From the NCBI GenBank assembly GCA_030263275.1, contig SZOR01000054.1, forward strand, positions 1 to 27,776: 27,776 nt of DNA, read 5' to 3'. A program made the position numbers and the translations under genes. This DNA comes from DSNY01 sp016861185. GTDB lineage: Bacteria > Pseudomonadota > Gammaproteobacteria > Burkholderiales > Burkholderiaceae_F. Positions 1 through 6,987 of this stretch are shown here, piece by piece. A model generated the notes under the pieces. That model saw only the letters and a program-made list of their open reading frames with translations, had not been told where the DNA came from and ran no database searches. How positions within the stretch are numbered: the first letter of the stretch is position 1; the number at the start of each line of letters is the position of its first letter.

Positions 1-1482
1 GCCGAAGGCAGCATGGTGCTGCGCGCGAAGATCGACATGGGCTCGCCCAACATCAACATGCGCGACCCGGCGATCTACCGCATCCGCTTTGCCGAGCACC
101 ACATGACGGGCAACACGTGGTGCATCTACCCAATGTACGCGTACGCGCATCCGATCGAGGACGCGCTGGAGAACATCACGCACTCGATCTGCACGCTGGA
201 GTTCGAGGACCAGCGGCCGTTCTACGACTGGACGCTCGAGCGCATCGTGCCCGTGCTGCGCCGGCCGCAATTCGAGGCGGCGAAGCGCATGCTCGACGAG
301 ATCGCCGCGCAGGGCACCGAAGCCAAGCGCCAGTTCGCGCTGCGCTGCCGGAACGTCGTCGAGAAACAGCGCGACAAGCTCGGCCACTCGCGCTACGAGC
401 GGCGCGTCGAAGCGATGTTCGCGAGCTGGAGCAGGAACCCCGACCTCGCCGTGAACGATGCCGACGAGCTGCTGAAGCTGCTGCGCGAGCACGCCGAGTG
501 CTTCACGCCGCTGCTGCAGGCGGCGCTCGACGAGCGCAAACCCAACCCGTTCATGCTGCCGCACCAGCACGAGTTCAACCGGCTCAATCTGACGTACGTC
601 GTGATGAGCAAGCGCAAGCTGATCCAGCTCGTCGAGGACAGGCACGTCGAGGGCTGGGACGACCCGCGCATGCCGACGATCGTCGGGCTGCGCCGGCGCG
701 GCTACACGCCGCAGTCGATCCAGCTCTTCATGGAGCGGATCGGCGTCAGCAAGAGCCTGCAATGGATCGACTACGCCGTGCTCGAACAGGCGCTGCGCGA
801 CGACCTCGATGCGCGCGCGCCGCGCGCCACCGCGGTGCTCAAGACGATCAAGCTCATCCTCGACAACTACCCCGCCGACAAGACCGAGGACTGCGCGATC
901 CCGGTGCATCCGCAGAAGCCCGAGATGGGCACGCGCACGATCCCGTTCGCGCGCGAGCTGTGGATCGAGGCGGACGACTTCATGGAGAACCCGCCTGCGG
1001 ACTACTTCCGCCTGGCGCTGGGCAAGGACGGCGCACCGGGCAACCCGGTGCGGCTGCGCTTCGCGTACGTGGTGCGCGCGACTGGCGTAGAGAAGGACGC
1101 CGCCGGCAACATCGTCGCCGTGCACGCCGAATACCTGCCCGAAACGCGCAGCGGCTCGCCGGGACAGTCGAGCGTCAAGACCAAGACCGCCATCCACTGG
1201 CTGCCCGTGCACGCGAGCGTGTCCGCCGAAGTGCGCCTGTACGACCGCCTCTTCACCGACCCGCAGCCCGACGCCGGCGAGAAGAACTACCTCGACCTGC
1301 TCAACCCCCACAGCAAGACCGTGCTGCGCGCCTGCGTCGAAGCCTCGCTCGCCGACGCACAACCCGACGACAAGTTCCAGTTCGAGCGCAACGGCTACTT
1401 CGTCGCGGATCGGAAGGACCACACGCGCGAGAAGCCGGTGTTCAATCTGGCGGTGACGTTGAAGGATTCGTGGGGCCGCTGA
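1..1482 (+). CDS. glnS: Glutamine--tRNA ligase, C-terminal part (5' end outside window)
   Basis: This cytoplasmic class I synthetase charges tRNA-Gln with glutamine. The frame is open from base 1, so the N-terminal HIGH-containing part lies upstream. Recognisable in order are the IDM-SPN-NMRDP segment, the WCIYPMY and ITHS-CTLEFEDQRP stretches of the catalytic core, the KMSKS-equivalent VMSKRK (604-618), the WDDPRMPTI-GLRRRG segment, and the beta-barrel anticodon-binding region with VEKDA-GN, RLYDRLF and a QFER-GYFV-D ending. The C-terminus KDSWGR is typical and there is no YqeY fusion. Unusually, about 100 residues (247-555) lie between the TLEFEDQRPFYDW core and the HEFNRLNL strand, where E. 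coli and, as I recall, Burkholderia enzymes have only about 8-15. The insertion is helical and charged and keeps the frame. The next gene starts directly behind the stop. Confidence 0.96.
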   Translation, partial: AEGSMVLRAKIDMGSPNINMRDPAIYRIRFAEHHMTGNTWCIYPMYAYAHPIEDALENITHSICTLEFEDQRPFYDWTLERIVPVLRRPQFEAAKRMLDEIAAQGTEAKRQFALRCRNVVEKQRDKLGHSRYERRVEAMFASWSRNPDLAVNDADELLKLLREHAECFTPLLQAALDERKPNPFMLPHQHEFNRLNLTYVVMSKRKLIQLVEDRHVEGWDDPRMPTIVGLRRRGYTPQSIQLFMERIGVSKSLQWIDYAVLEQALRDDLDARAPRATAVLKTIKLILDNYPADKTEDCAIPVHPQKPEMGTRTIPFARELWIEADDFMENPPADYFRLALGKDGAPGNPVRLRFAYVVRATGVEKDAAGNIVAVHAEYLPETRSGSPGQSSVKTKTAIHWLPVHASVSAEVRLYDRLFTDPQPDAGEKNYLDLLNPHSKTVLRACVEASLADAQPDDKFQFERNGYFVADRKDHTREKPVFNLAVTLKDSWGR

Positions 1483-1484
1483 CC

Positions 1485-2087
1485 GTGTCGGTGCAACGAA
1501 ACGTCATCGATCCCAGCAAGTTCAACGCGGCAGCTCGGCTGCCCTTCGAGCTGCGGCTGGAGGACTTTCGGTTGGCGATGCAGGATGTCTACGACTTCTT
1601 CTTCGACGTCAATACCGGCCTCGTCGCGAAGGGTCTCGATCGGCTCGACGACATGCTGCGCCCCGCGATCATGTCGGGCGTGCTTTCCGACATGCTGACG
1701 GCGAGCCTCGCAAAGCATTCCCGCGTACTGACCGTCAACAACTACTTCAACGGGCATCCCGATCTGGTCGTCCGTGGGCGCTATCCGAACAACGCTGTCA
1801 AAGCGGGCGAGCACGGTATCGAGATCAAGACCACGCGGAAAGCCGGCGGTGCCGTGGATACGCACGGCGCCCGCAATCAATGGATGTGCGTGTTCGTGTA
1901 CCAGGTCGACAACAAGGCCGAACCCGCGATCAATCGCGCGCCCTTGTCATTCACCGAGGTCTATCTGGGCGAAGTGACGATCGATGACTTTCGGAAGAAC
2001 CCGCGCGGCGAACTCGGAACGCGCACGGCGACGCTTCACGCCGAAGGCATCGCGAAACTGCGGCAGAACTGGATCTATCGCGCCTAG
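1485..2087 (+). CDS. Putative Type II restriction endonuclease, PD-(D/E)XK fold
   Basis: Probable DNA-cleaving half of a restriction-modification pair. With GTG 1485 as start it has 200 residues. A nuclease-like motif is visible: HPD at residues 91-93 followed after 19 residues by E113-I-K115 (GIEIKTT), the spacing and hydrophobic setting of PD-(D/E)XK enzymes. A QWM segment follows at 132-134. No ATG lies near the start. GTG 1470 (after AAGGAT but very close to it), 1485 and 1491 are all possible; I chose 1485 because it begins just after the glnS stop at 1482 and gives an ordinary N-terminus. No promoter space separates it from glnS, so it may be read through from glnS. It is tail to tail with a DNA methyltransferase. 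GC is visibly lower than in flanking genes, consistent with transfer. Function is inferred from motif plus neighbour; specificity is unknown. Confidence 0.72.
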   Translation: MSVQRNVIDPSKFNAAARLPFELRLEDFRLAMQDVYDFFFDVNTGLVAKGLDRLDDMLRPAIMSGVLSDMLTASLAKHSRVLTVNNYFNGHPDLVVRGRYPNNAVKAGEHGIEIKTTRKAGGAVDTHGARNQWMCVFVYQVDNKAEPAINRAPLSFTEVYLGEVTIDDFRKNPRGELGTRTATLHAEGIAKLRQNWIYRA

Positions 2088-3217
2088 TCGCCGTTGACCT
2101 GAAGCGCGACGAGCCTGGGAATGGCCTCGACCGCGGACCTGAAGTACGCCGGGTCCCTCTCGATCCCGATGCTCTCGTAGCCCACGTACTCGGCAGCGGC
2201 GAGGGTCGAACCCGATCCAGCAAAGGGATCCAGCACTACGCCGCGACCGAGCGGCAAGACGCCGCGTACAAGCTTGCGCAGGAAGGCCTGCGGCTTTAGG
2301 CTCGGATGCGGGGCAATGGCCCGTTCCGCGGCGCGCGTCGGCGCCGATTCGATCACGTCGCCGAACGGCTTGTCCGCCGAGATCCGGCGAAACCCGCCCG
2401 TGCCCCATTTGCGCAGGTTGTCTTGCACCCGGCCTTCGATTAGCTTGCGGAACATCAGCCAAGGCTCCCACATCGAGCGCGGCATCACACTTACGTCCGC
2501 AAACTCGACGTGCGCGTGCTTGGGCCGATCCCCGCCGCGCATCGTCATGACGAGCCGCACGATCTCGCCGCGCCGCTCCAGTCCTGCACGCGACAGCGCG
2601 CCGGACACGAGGTAAGACAGCAGCGGGTTGCTGGCGACGACCACGTTGGCGCCTGGCACAAGCACGCGGACCAATCGCCGAGCCCAGGTGAAAAAGAACT
2701 GTTCGAGCGCATCCAGGTCGGTCGGCTTCAGTACCGTGAAACGCGGCAGCGGCGAACGCTTTGCACCGTCGAAGGACGGCGGAATCCTCCATACGCCCCC
2801 ACGGCCGGCGCGGAGCTTCTGCTGTTCGCCTTCGGAATACTCGACGAGACCGTACGGCGGATCGGTAACGACCGCATGGATCGAGTTGGCCGGCTGGCGC
2901 TCCAGCCAGGCGATGCAGTCGTCGAGCACTAGTCGCGCATTGCCGAACATGAAGCTCTCAGATGGTCGTGAACGCGCAACCGGTTTCGACTCGAACTCGA
3001 TGCCGTTGAGGGCGTACTGCGCGCGATCCATGCGTGCGAACAGCGTAGGTGTATTCAGCCTGAGATAGGAGCGGATCGACGACGACGGTACCTCGCCGAT
3101 CAAGGCCGTCACCTCTTCCGTGATCTCGGCCACTGTCGCGCCGTGCGGCCGAGCCTTGAGCACCCGGACGATGGCATCGCGTACCTCGCCGGGTCGTTTA
3201 CGTGTAATTTTTTCCAT
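2084..3217 (-). CDS. DNA methyltransferase (beta-type, DPPY) with N-terminal winged-helix-like domain
   Basis: 377 residues. The C-terminal two thirds is an AdoMet-dependent amino-methyltransferase: catalytic DPPY at 119-122, HPSLKP at 304-309, AdoMet-binding DPFAGSGST at 330-338 and GIERD at 351-355. The order (DPPY before FAGSG) is that of beta-class N6-adenine or N4-cytosine enzymes. Residues about 8-72 look like a HARE/winged-helix domain (TVAEI-EEV, SSSIRSYL, QYALNG), a domain known in restriction systems, which could add DNA binding or autoregulation. The start ATG at 3215-3217 has only a weak GGA before it. Its TAG stop overlaps the nuclease stop through a shared CTAG at 2084-2087. It should protect the host sites from the convergent nuclease. 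GC is lower than in the flanks. Confidence 0.9.
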   Translation of the reverse strand: MEKITRKRPGEVRDAIVRVLKARPHGATVAEITEEVTALIGEVPSSSIRSYLRLNTPTLFARMDRAQYALNGIEFESKPVARSRPSESFMFGNARLVLDDCIAWLERQPANSIHAVVTDPPYGLVEYSEGEQQKLRAGRGGVWRIPPSFDGAKRSPLPRFTVLKPTDLDALEQFFFTWARRLVRVLVPGANVVVASNPLLSYLVSGALSRAGLERRGEIVRLVMTMRGGDRPKHAHVEFADVSVMPRSMWEPWLMFRKLIEGRVQDNLRKWGTGGFRRISADKPFGDVIESAPTRAAERAIAPHPSLKPQAFLRKLVRGVLPLGRGVVLDPFAGSGSTLAAAEYVGYESIGIERDPAYFRSAVEAIPRLVALQVNGD

Positions 3218-3225
3218 GTCCGCAG

Positions 3226-3252
3226 CTTAGACGTCTGGACGTCCGGCGTAAA
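3226..3252 (-). promoter_or_regulatory. Putative methyltransferase promoter with tandem GACGTC boxes
   Basis: Two identical palindromic hexamers GACGTC (3230-3235 and 3238-3243) are separated by two bases and lie 13-26 bases before the methyltransferase start. On the minus strand a weak TTTACG / TCTAAG pair with a 15-base spacer (3247-3252 and 3226-3231) brackets them. Such placement suits an operator that represses its own promoter, or recognition sites whose methylation feeds back on expression. Both readings are inference. Confidence 0.4.
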
Positions 3253-3377
3253 GCACGACCTCCGGTCCCTGTGCTCAACTCACCTGACTGCGTGAAGGCT
3301 GCCGGGCGCGCGGCGCCGACCGGAGACGTGGTGGTGACTTCGATCGGCGCGATGAGGGACGCCGCGGCGAGCCGCCC

Positions 3378-4313
3378 CTACCCGGCCCAGTAAAGATCCG
3401 TTGATAGGTACTTGAGCCCCGAGTCGCACGCCAGCGTCGCCACTGTTCGCCCCGGTCCGAGTCGCTGTGCGATCTGGATAGCAGCCAGCACGTTCGCCCC
3501 GGTCGACGTGCCGGCGAACAGCGCCTCCTCGCGCGCGAGCCGGCGCGCCATGTCCTTGGCCTCGGCGGTGGAAATCTGCACGATCTCGTCGGCGAGGCCG
3601 GGACGCCAGATCGGCGGCACGAAACCCGGCCCCACGCCTTCGATCTTGTGCGCGCCCGGTGCGCCGCCCGAGAGCACCGCCGACTCGGCGGGTTCGACCG
3701 CGACGATGCGCACCGCGGGGTCGTGCGCGCGCAGCGCGCTCGCGACGCCGGTGATGCACTGCGCGGTGCCGACGGACTGCACGAACGCGTCGAGCCGTCC
3801 GCCCGACTGTTCCCACAGCTCGTCGGCGAGCGGTACGTAGCCGGCCGCCGCGTCGGGGTTGTTGAACTGGTCCGCGTAGAACGCGCCGGGCGCGGCGGCG
3901 AGTTCGGCCGCCTTGGCGATCATGCGCTGGATCAGCGCCTTCGTCGTACGCCCGCCTTCGCTCGGCAGCTCGATCACGGTGGCACCGAGCGCGCGCATGT
4001 GATCGCGTTTCTCGCGGCTGAAGGCATCGGACGAAACCAGCGTGATCGGGTAGCCCAGCGCCGCGCACACGAACGCGAGCGAGGTGCCGGTGCTGCCGCC
4101 GGTGTACTCGACCACCGTGCCGCCGGGCCGCAGCTTGCCCGACGCGAGCGCGCCTTCGACCACCGCGCGCGCCATGCGGTCCTTCATGCTGCCGGTGGGG
4201 TTCTGGCCCTCGAGCTTCACCAGCACGCGCGCGCAGCCGGGCGGCACCACGCGCCGCAGTTCGACCACGGGTGTCGCGCCGATCGTGGCGAGGATGCCGG
4301 GTGTCGTGCTCAT
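3378..4313 (-). CDS. Cysteine synthase-family PLP-dependent enzyme (CysK/CysM type)
   Basis: 311 residues, fold type II PLP enzyme of the O-acetylserine sulfhydrylase / cystathionine beta-synthase group, cytoplasmic. Seen: the NPTGSMKDR segment with the PLP lysine K44, the phosphate/asparagine loop TGGSTGTS at 71-78, the EGVGPGFVP-type loop and a late GTSTGAN PLP-ring contact. This group usually makes cysteine from O-acetylserine or O-phosphoserine and sulfide or thiosulfate, but relatives perform other beta-replacements, so the exact substrate is not fixed. I chose ATG 4311-4313 because CAGGAG lies 6-11 bases before it and the family N-terminus begins here. An in-frame upstream ATG would add 26 unrelated residues. 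It stands alone between the restriction pair and a decayed gene. Confidence 0.9.
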   Translation of the reverse strand: MSTTPGILATIGATPVVELRRVVPPGCARVLVKLEGQNPTGSMKDRMARAVVEGALASGKLRPGGTVVEYTGGSTGTSLAFVCAALGYPITLVSSDAFSREKRDHMRALGATVIELPSEGGRTTKALIQRMIAKAAELAAAPGAFYADQFNNPDAAAGYVPLADELWEQSGGRLDAFVQSVGTAQCITGVASALRAHDPAVRIVAVEPAESAVLSGGAPGAHKIEGVGPGFVPPIWRPGLADEIVQISTAEAKDMARRLAREEALFAGTSTGANVLAAIQIAQRLGPGRTVATLACDSGLKYLSTDLYWAG

Positions 4314-4403
4314 GGGTGTCTCCTGCGCAGCGCGCGCCGCGTGCAATCTGCACGCGATCGGGACGACGGACGCGCGGGCCGGCGTCCGCACACCTGCATG
4401 CGA

Positions 4404-4547
4404 TCAGTGCCTGGGCGCGATCTTGCCCGCAAACGACTGCGCCGCGATCATGCCGTCGCGCACGATGAAGGTGTCGGTGGCGAACTCGTACACGTTGTCC
4501 GCGGTCTCGGCCGAAGCTGGCCATTGTTCGCCGGCATCGGCCTGCAT
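4404..4547 (-). pseudogene. C-terminal remnant of an NTF2/SnoaL-like protein
   Basis: A 47-codon open stretch whose last ~30 residues (FATDTFIVRDGMIAAQSFAG, then KIAPRH) resemble the final two strands of SnoaL-like/NTF2-like proteins, which often end in a TFVIRDGKI..QTFA.K pattern. The normal fold needs about 110-140 residues. An in-frame TGA lies two codons before the first ATG, and I found no matching N-terminal half in any frame of 4548-4721. I read it as a truncated, dead gene. A short real ORF is possible but less likely. Confidence 0.45.
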
Positions 4548-4721
4548 GCTTCACCGGGCGTCCGGCGGACTTGCCTGTGCGTCCGCCGTTGAGCGCAGTG
4601 ACCAGGCACGAACGGCGCAAGGCGGCCGCCCGCGGGAGCCGGGCATCCGACCCCGCGGGTGCCATGCCGGTTTCGTACCGAACGCGACGAAGCCGCGAAT
4701 GACGGCCGTGCCCGGCGTGCG

Positions 4722-5882
4722 TCAGTTGCCGAACAGCGACTTGCCGCCGAAGCCCCACTTCAGGTTGGCGAGCGACAGGTTGTTGTTCTTGCCGTCGCGC
4801 CGGCCGCTCTCCGCGCCCACCGCGAAGCCGACGTACAGGTCCTCTCGCAGCCGGTACTCGGCACCGATCAGCGTGCGGCGGCGGGTCTCGTCGGCCAGTC
4901 CCGCGATCCTCGACTTGCGTTGCGAGTGCTCGAGCAGCCCGTTGAAACGCGCCTTGCCCAGGCGCAGGCCGGCGCCGAACAGATCGACGTCCTCGTTCGA
5001 CTGCGGCGTGGCGGCGCCCGGCGTCTTGGCGAGGGTGTCTCGCTCGTACCGCGCGTGCAGCGTCAGCAGGCCGCCCATGTGCTCGTTGGTGCGCGGCGCC
5101 GAGCCCATCGCAAAGCCCCAGGAGCCGGTGAGCCAGCCGACGCGGTTCGCCTTCTTCAGCCCGCTGATGTCGTTGTCGGGCGAGCGGAACGCCTGCCCGA
5201 AGCCGACGATCACCGTGGTCTGGTTCCAGCGGTTGAGAATGCCGTCGATCATCGTCTGGCAGTCTTCGATGGCCTTCTTCTGCTCGGGCGTGATCGGCGC
5301 CGGCAGCGGCAGCCCTTGGGCATCCCTGGGCGGATTGCGCCACGAATCGATGGCGGCCTTCTGCACGGCGCCGCAAGCCGGCGAGCCCGCTGCGTCGAGC
5401 GCCTGGTCCATCTCGCGGCTGTACAGGACCGATTGCAGTCCATACGCCGTGCTCGCGGGCTTGTCGTTGCCGCCGGGGACCGAGACCAGCGAGAAGGTGG
5501 TGCGCGCCAGCGCCCGCCAGCCGAAGCTGGTCTGGTCCTCGAGCGTGAGCACGCGCAGCGCCAGCGCCGGTGCGATCTCCGCGGAGATGCTGTTGGTGAA
5601 CTTGCCTTCGTTGTCGAAGCCCCGAACGACGCCGACCGCGAACTCGCGGAACGTCGTGTAGCGCGGCACCTGTTCGCCCGAGACGCCGAGTACGTAGGCG
5701 GCCGGCGCGGTGGTCATCGGGATGTCCTCGGTCAGCGCGGAGACCACTTCGCTCACCGCCTCGTTGCCCTTGAACTTCTTCAGCGTGTCGGCGAGCGAGT
5801 TCCCGGACGTTCCCTGTGCGTGGGCGGCGGTTGCCAGCGCGAGCACGACACCGCCGGCGGCAATCTTCGTCAGCGTCATCAT
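4722..5882 (-). CDS. Exported protein of unknown function, probably outer-membrane barrel-like
   Basis: 386 residues. Residues 1-23 form a signal peptide (K near the start, GGVVLALATAAHA, cleavage after AHA-Q). The mature part has alternating polar/hydrophobic strands rich in Gly and aromatic residues, repeated LxLGKARFNGLLE / IGAEYRLREDLYVGFAVG-type patterns, and ends LKWGFGGKSLFGN, all suggestive of an outer-membrane barrel. I do not recognise a named family. The start is one of two adjacent ATGs (5877-5882), with GAGGG about 9 bases upstream overlapping the end of the preceding gene. It lies 2 bases behind the tail-bearing gene at 5885, so the two are very likely co-transcribed and translationally coupled. 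Confidence 0.75.
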   Translation of the reverse strand: MMTLTKIAAGGVVLALATAAHAQGTSGNSLADTLKKFKGNEAVSEVVSALTEDIPMTTAPAAYVLGVSGEQVPRYTTFREFAVGVVRGFDNEGKFTNSISAEIAPALALRVLTLEDQTSFGWRALARTTFSLVSVPGGNDKPASTAYGLQSVLYSREMDQALDAAGSPACGAVQKAAIDSWRNPPRDAQGLPLPAPITPEQKKAIEDCQTMIDGILNRWNQTTVIVGFGQAFRSPDNDISGLKKANRVGWLTGSWGFAMGSAPRTNEHMGGLLTLHARYERDTLAKTPGAATPQSNEDVDLFGAGLRLGKARFNGLLEHSQRKSRIAGLADETRRRTLIGAEYRLREDLYVGFAVGAESGRRDGKNNNLSLANLKWGFGGKSLFGN

Positions 5883-5884
5883 GA

Positions 5885-6448
5885 TCAGGCCCTCAGCAGA
5901 GCGCGGCCGGCCAGGCTGCAGGCGCGCTGGTCGACGCTGCGCGAGCCGTTGAAGTTCTCGACGATCGCGCCCGAGGGCTCCGCCGTGACGGCCAGTTCGA
6001 GTTGCAGCGGCACGTTGGCCGTCGACAGCGAGTGCATCTCGCCGCTGAAGGTGATCACGTAGCTGGCGCCGGCGCGCGGCGTGAACTCGAACTTCGAGGC
6101 GGCCGGCGTCATGGGCAGGTTGTCCACTTCGCCGGAAGTGACGGGCTGGAAGTCGCCGGGCGGTATCTGTTCGAACAGCGCGACCCCCATGCGCGCGCTC
6201 TGCTGCGGGCCGGCATTGACGATGCGGAACACGACTCTCGCCGTTCCGGCCGGCAGCGTCTTGAACTCGTTCATCACGAAGTCCATGTCCGCACTGGTCT
6301 GACGTGCGGCGGCCGCCGCGGCCGGCCTGGCGGCGCGGGCCGCGCCGGCTGCCTTGGCAGTTCTGCCAGTCTTCGCGCTGCGTGTCGATGCGGCGGGCTT
6401 GGCTGTCTTGCGTGCTGCGTGGGCCGGTTTCTTCCTGCTCGTTGCCAT
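5885..6448 (-). CDS. Protein with Ala/Lys/Arg-rich histone-H1-like tail and a beta-rich domain
   Basis: 187 residues. Residues 1-50 are almost only Ala, Lys, Arg, Thr, Pro and Ser, like bacterial H1-type tails (AlgP/HctB style). Residues 52-165 are strand-rich (RVVFRIVNAG, KFEFTPRAGASYVITFSGE, VPLQLELAV) and look like a beta-sandwich. There is no signal peptide. The start ATG 6446-6448 is preceded by GGAGG at a good distance. The gene is directly upstream of, and coupled to, the exported protein at 4722-5882. DNA or polyanion binding by the tail is plausible from composition only; the beta domain is not recognised. Confidence 0.75.
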   Translation of the reverse strand: MATSRKKPAHAARKTAKPAASTRSAKTGRTAKAAGAARAARPAAAAAARQTSADMDFVMNEFKTLPAGTARVVFRIVNAGPQQSARMGVALFEQIPPGDFQPVTSGEVDNLPMTPAASKFEFTPRAGASYVITFSGEMHSLSTANVPLQLELAVTAEPSGAIVENFNGSRSVDQRACSLAGRALLRA

Positions 6449-6987
6449 CGCTTGCCTCCGGTGTCGTGGGCGCCGCGCGCGTGAGTGCGGCTGCCGCGCA
6501 GCGCAAGCGCGCGGGGCTGCCGCCGCGGCCGGCCGCTCATGCGCCAGGCAGCGCGCGGTCGGTAAACCACCGGCACGAGCAGAACGAGGTCAACCGTGGC
6601 CCGGCGATGCTAGCCGCGGCCGTCCGGCGAAGCTATCGCGTGTTCGATCGCCGCGGCCGGCGAGCACCGCGGAGGCATCAGTGGATGACGCAGTGACGTT
6701 GCCTCAGGCGCGCAAGCCGACGCCTCGCACCGCTGCGGCAACGCGGCGCTGACCCACGCGAGCTTCCGGTCGGGTCGTGGCTTCCGAGTGCAATTGGGGC
6801 GATCGACGATGCCGCTCGACCGGCGGATCAATCCGGCGGCCCGTCGCACCCTCGTGCGCCCTGTCGCAACCCGGTTGATCCGGCAGACGGGACGGCGAAA
6901 CATCGCGCTGGCGCATCGCTTTGCGTGTGCCCCGCCGCAATCCCGACCCGCGGCGTACCGCAGTCACGACAACAACCGGAGGTCGTC
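6449..6987. other. Intergenic region between divergent genes
   Basis: About 540 bases between the tail-protein gene (minus) and the rhodanese gene (plus). Several short open frames run through it, but none has a convincing ribosome binding site together with a recognisable protein. The promoters of both flanking genes should be here; I could not pick out convincing -35/-10 pairs. Confidence 0.5.

Noticed and set aside
117..1469. Long Arg/Ala-rich open frame upstream of and in frame with the nuclease gene
   Set aside because: It is the shadow of glnS in another frame; low-complexity composition and no family pattern. Only the part after ~1470 is real.
3280..5376. 698-codon open frame on the minus strand
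   Set aside because: Crosses the cysteine synthase-like and exported genes in another frame, with Arg-rich low-complexity translation; an effect of high GC.
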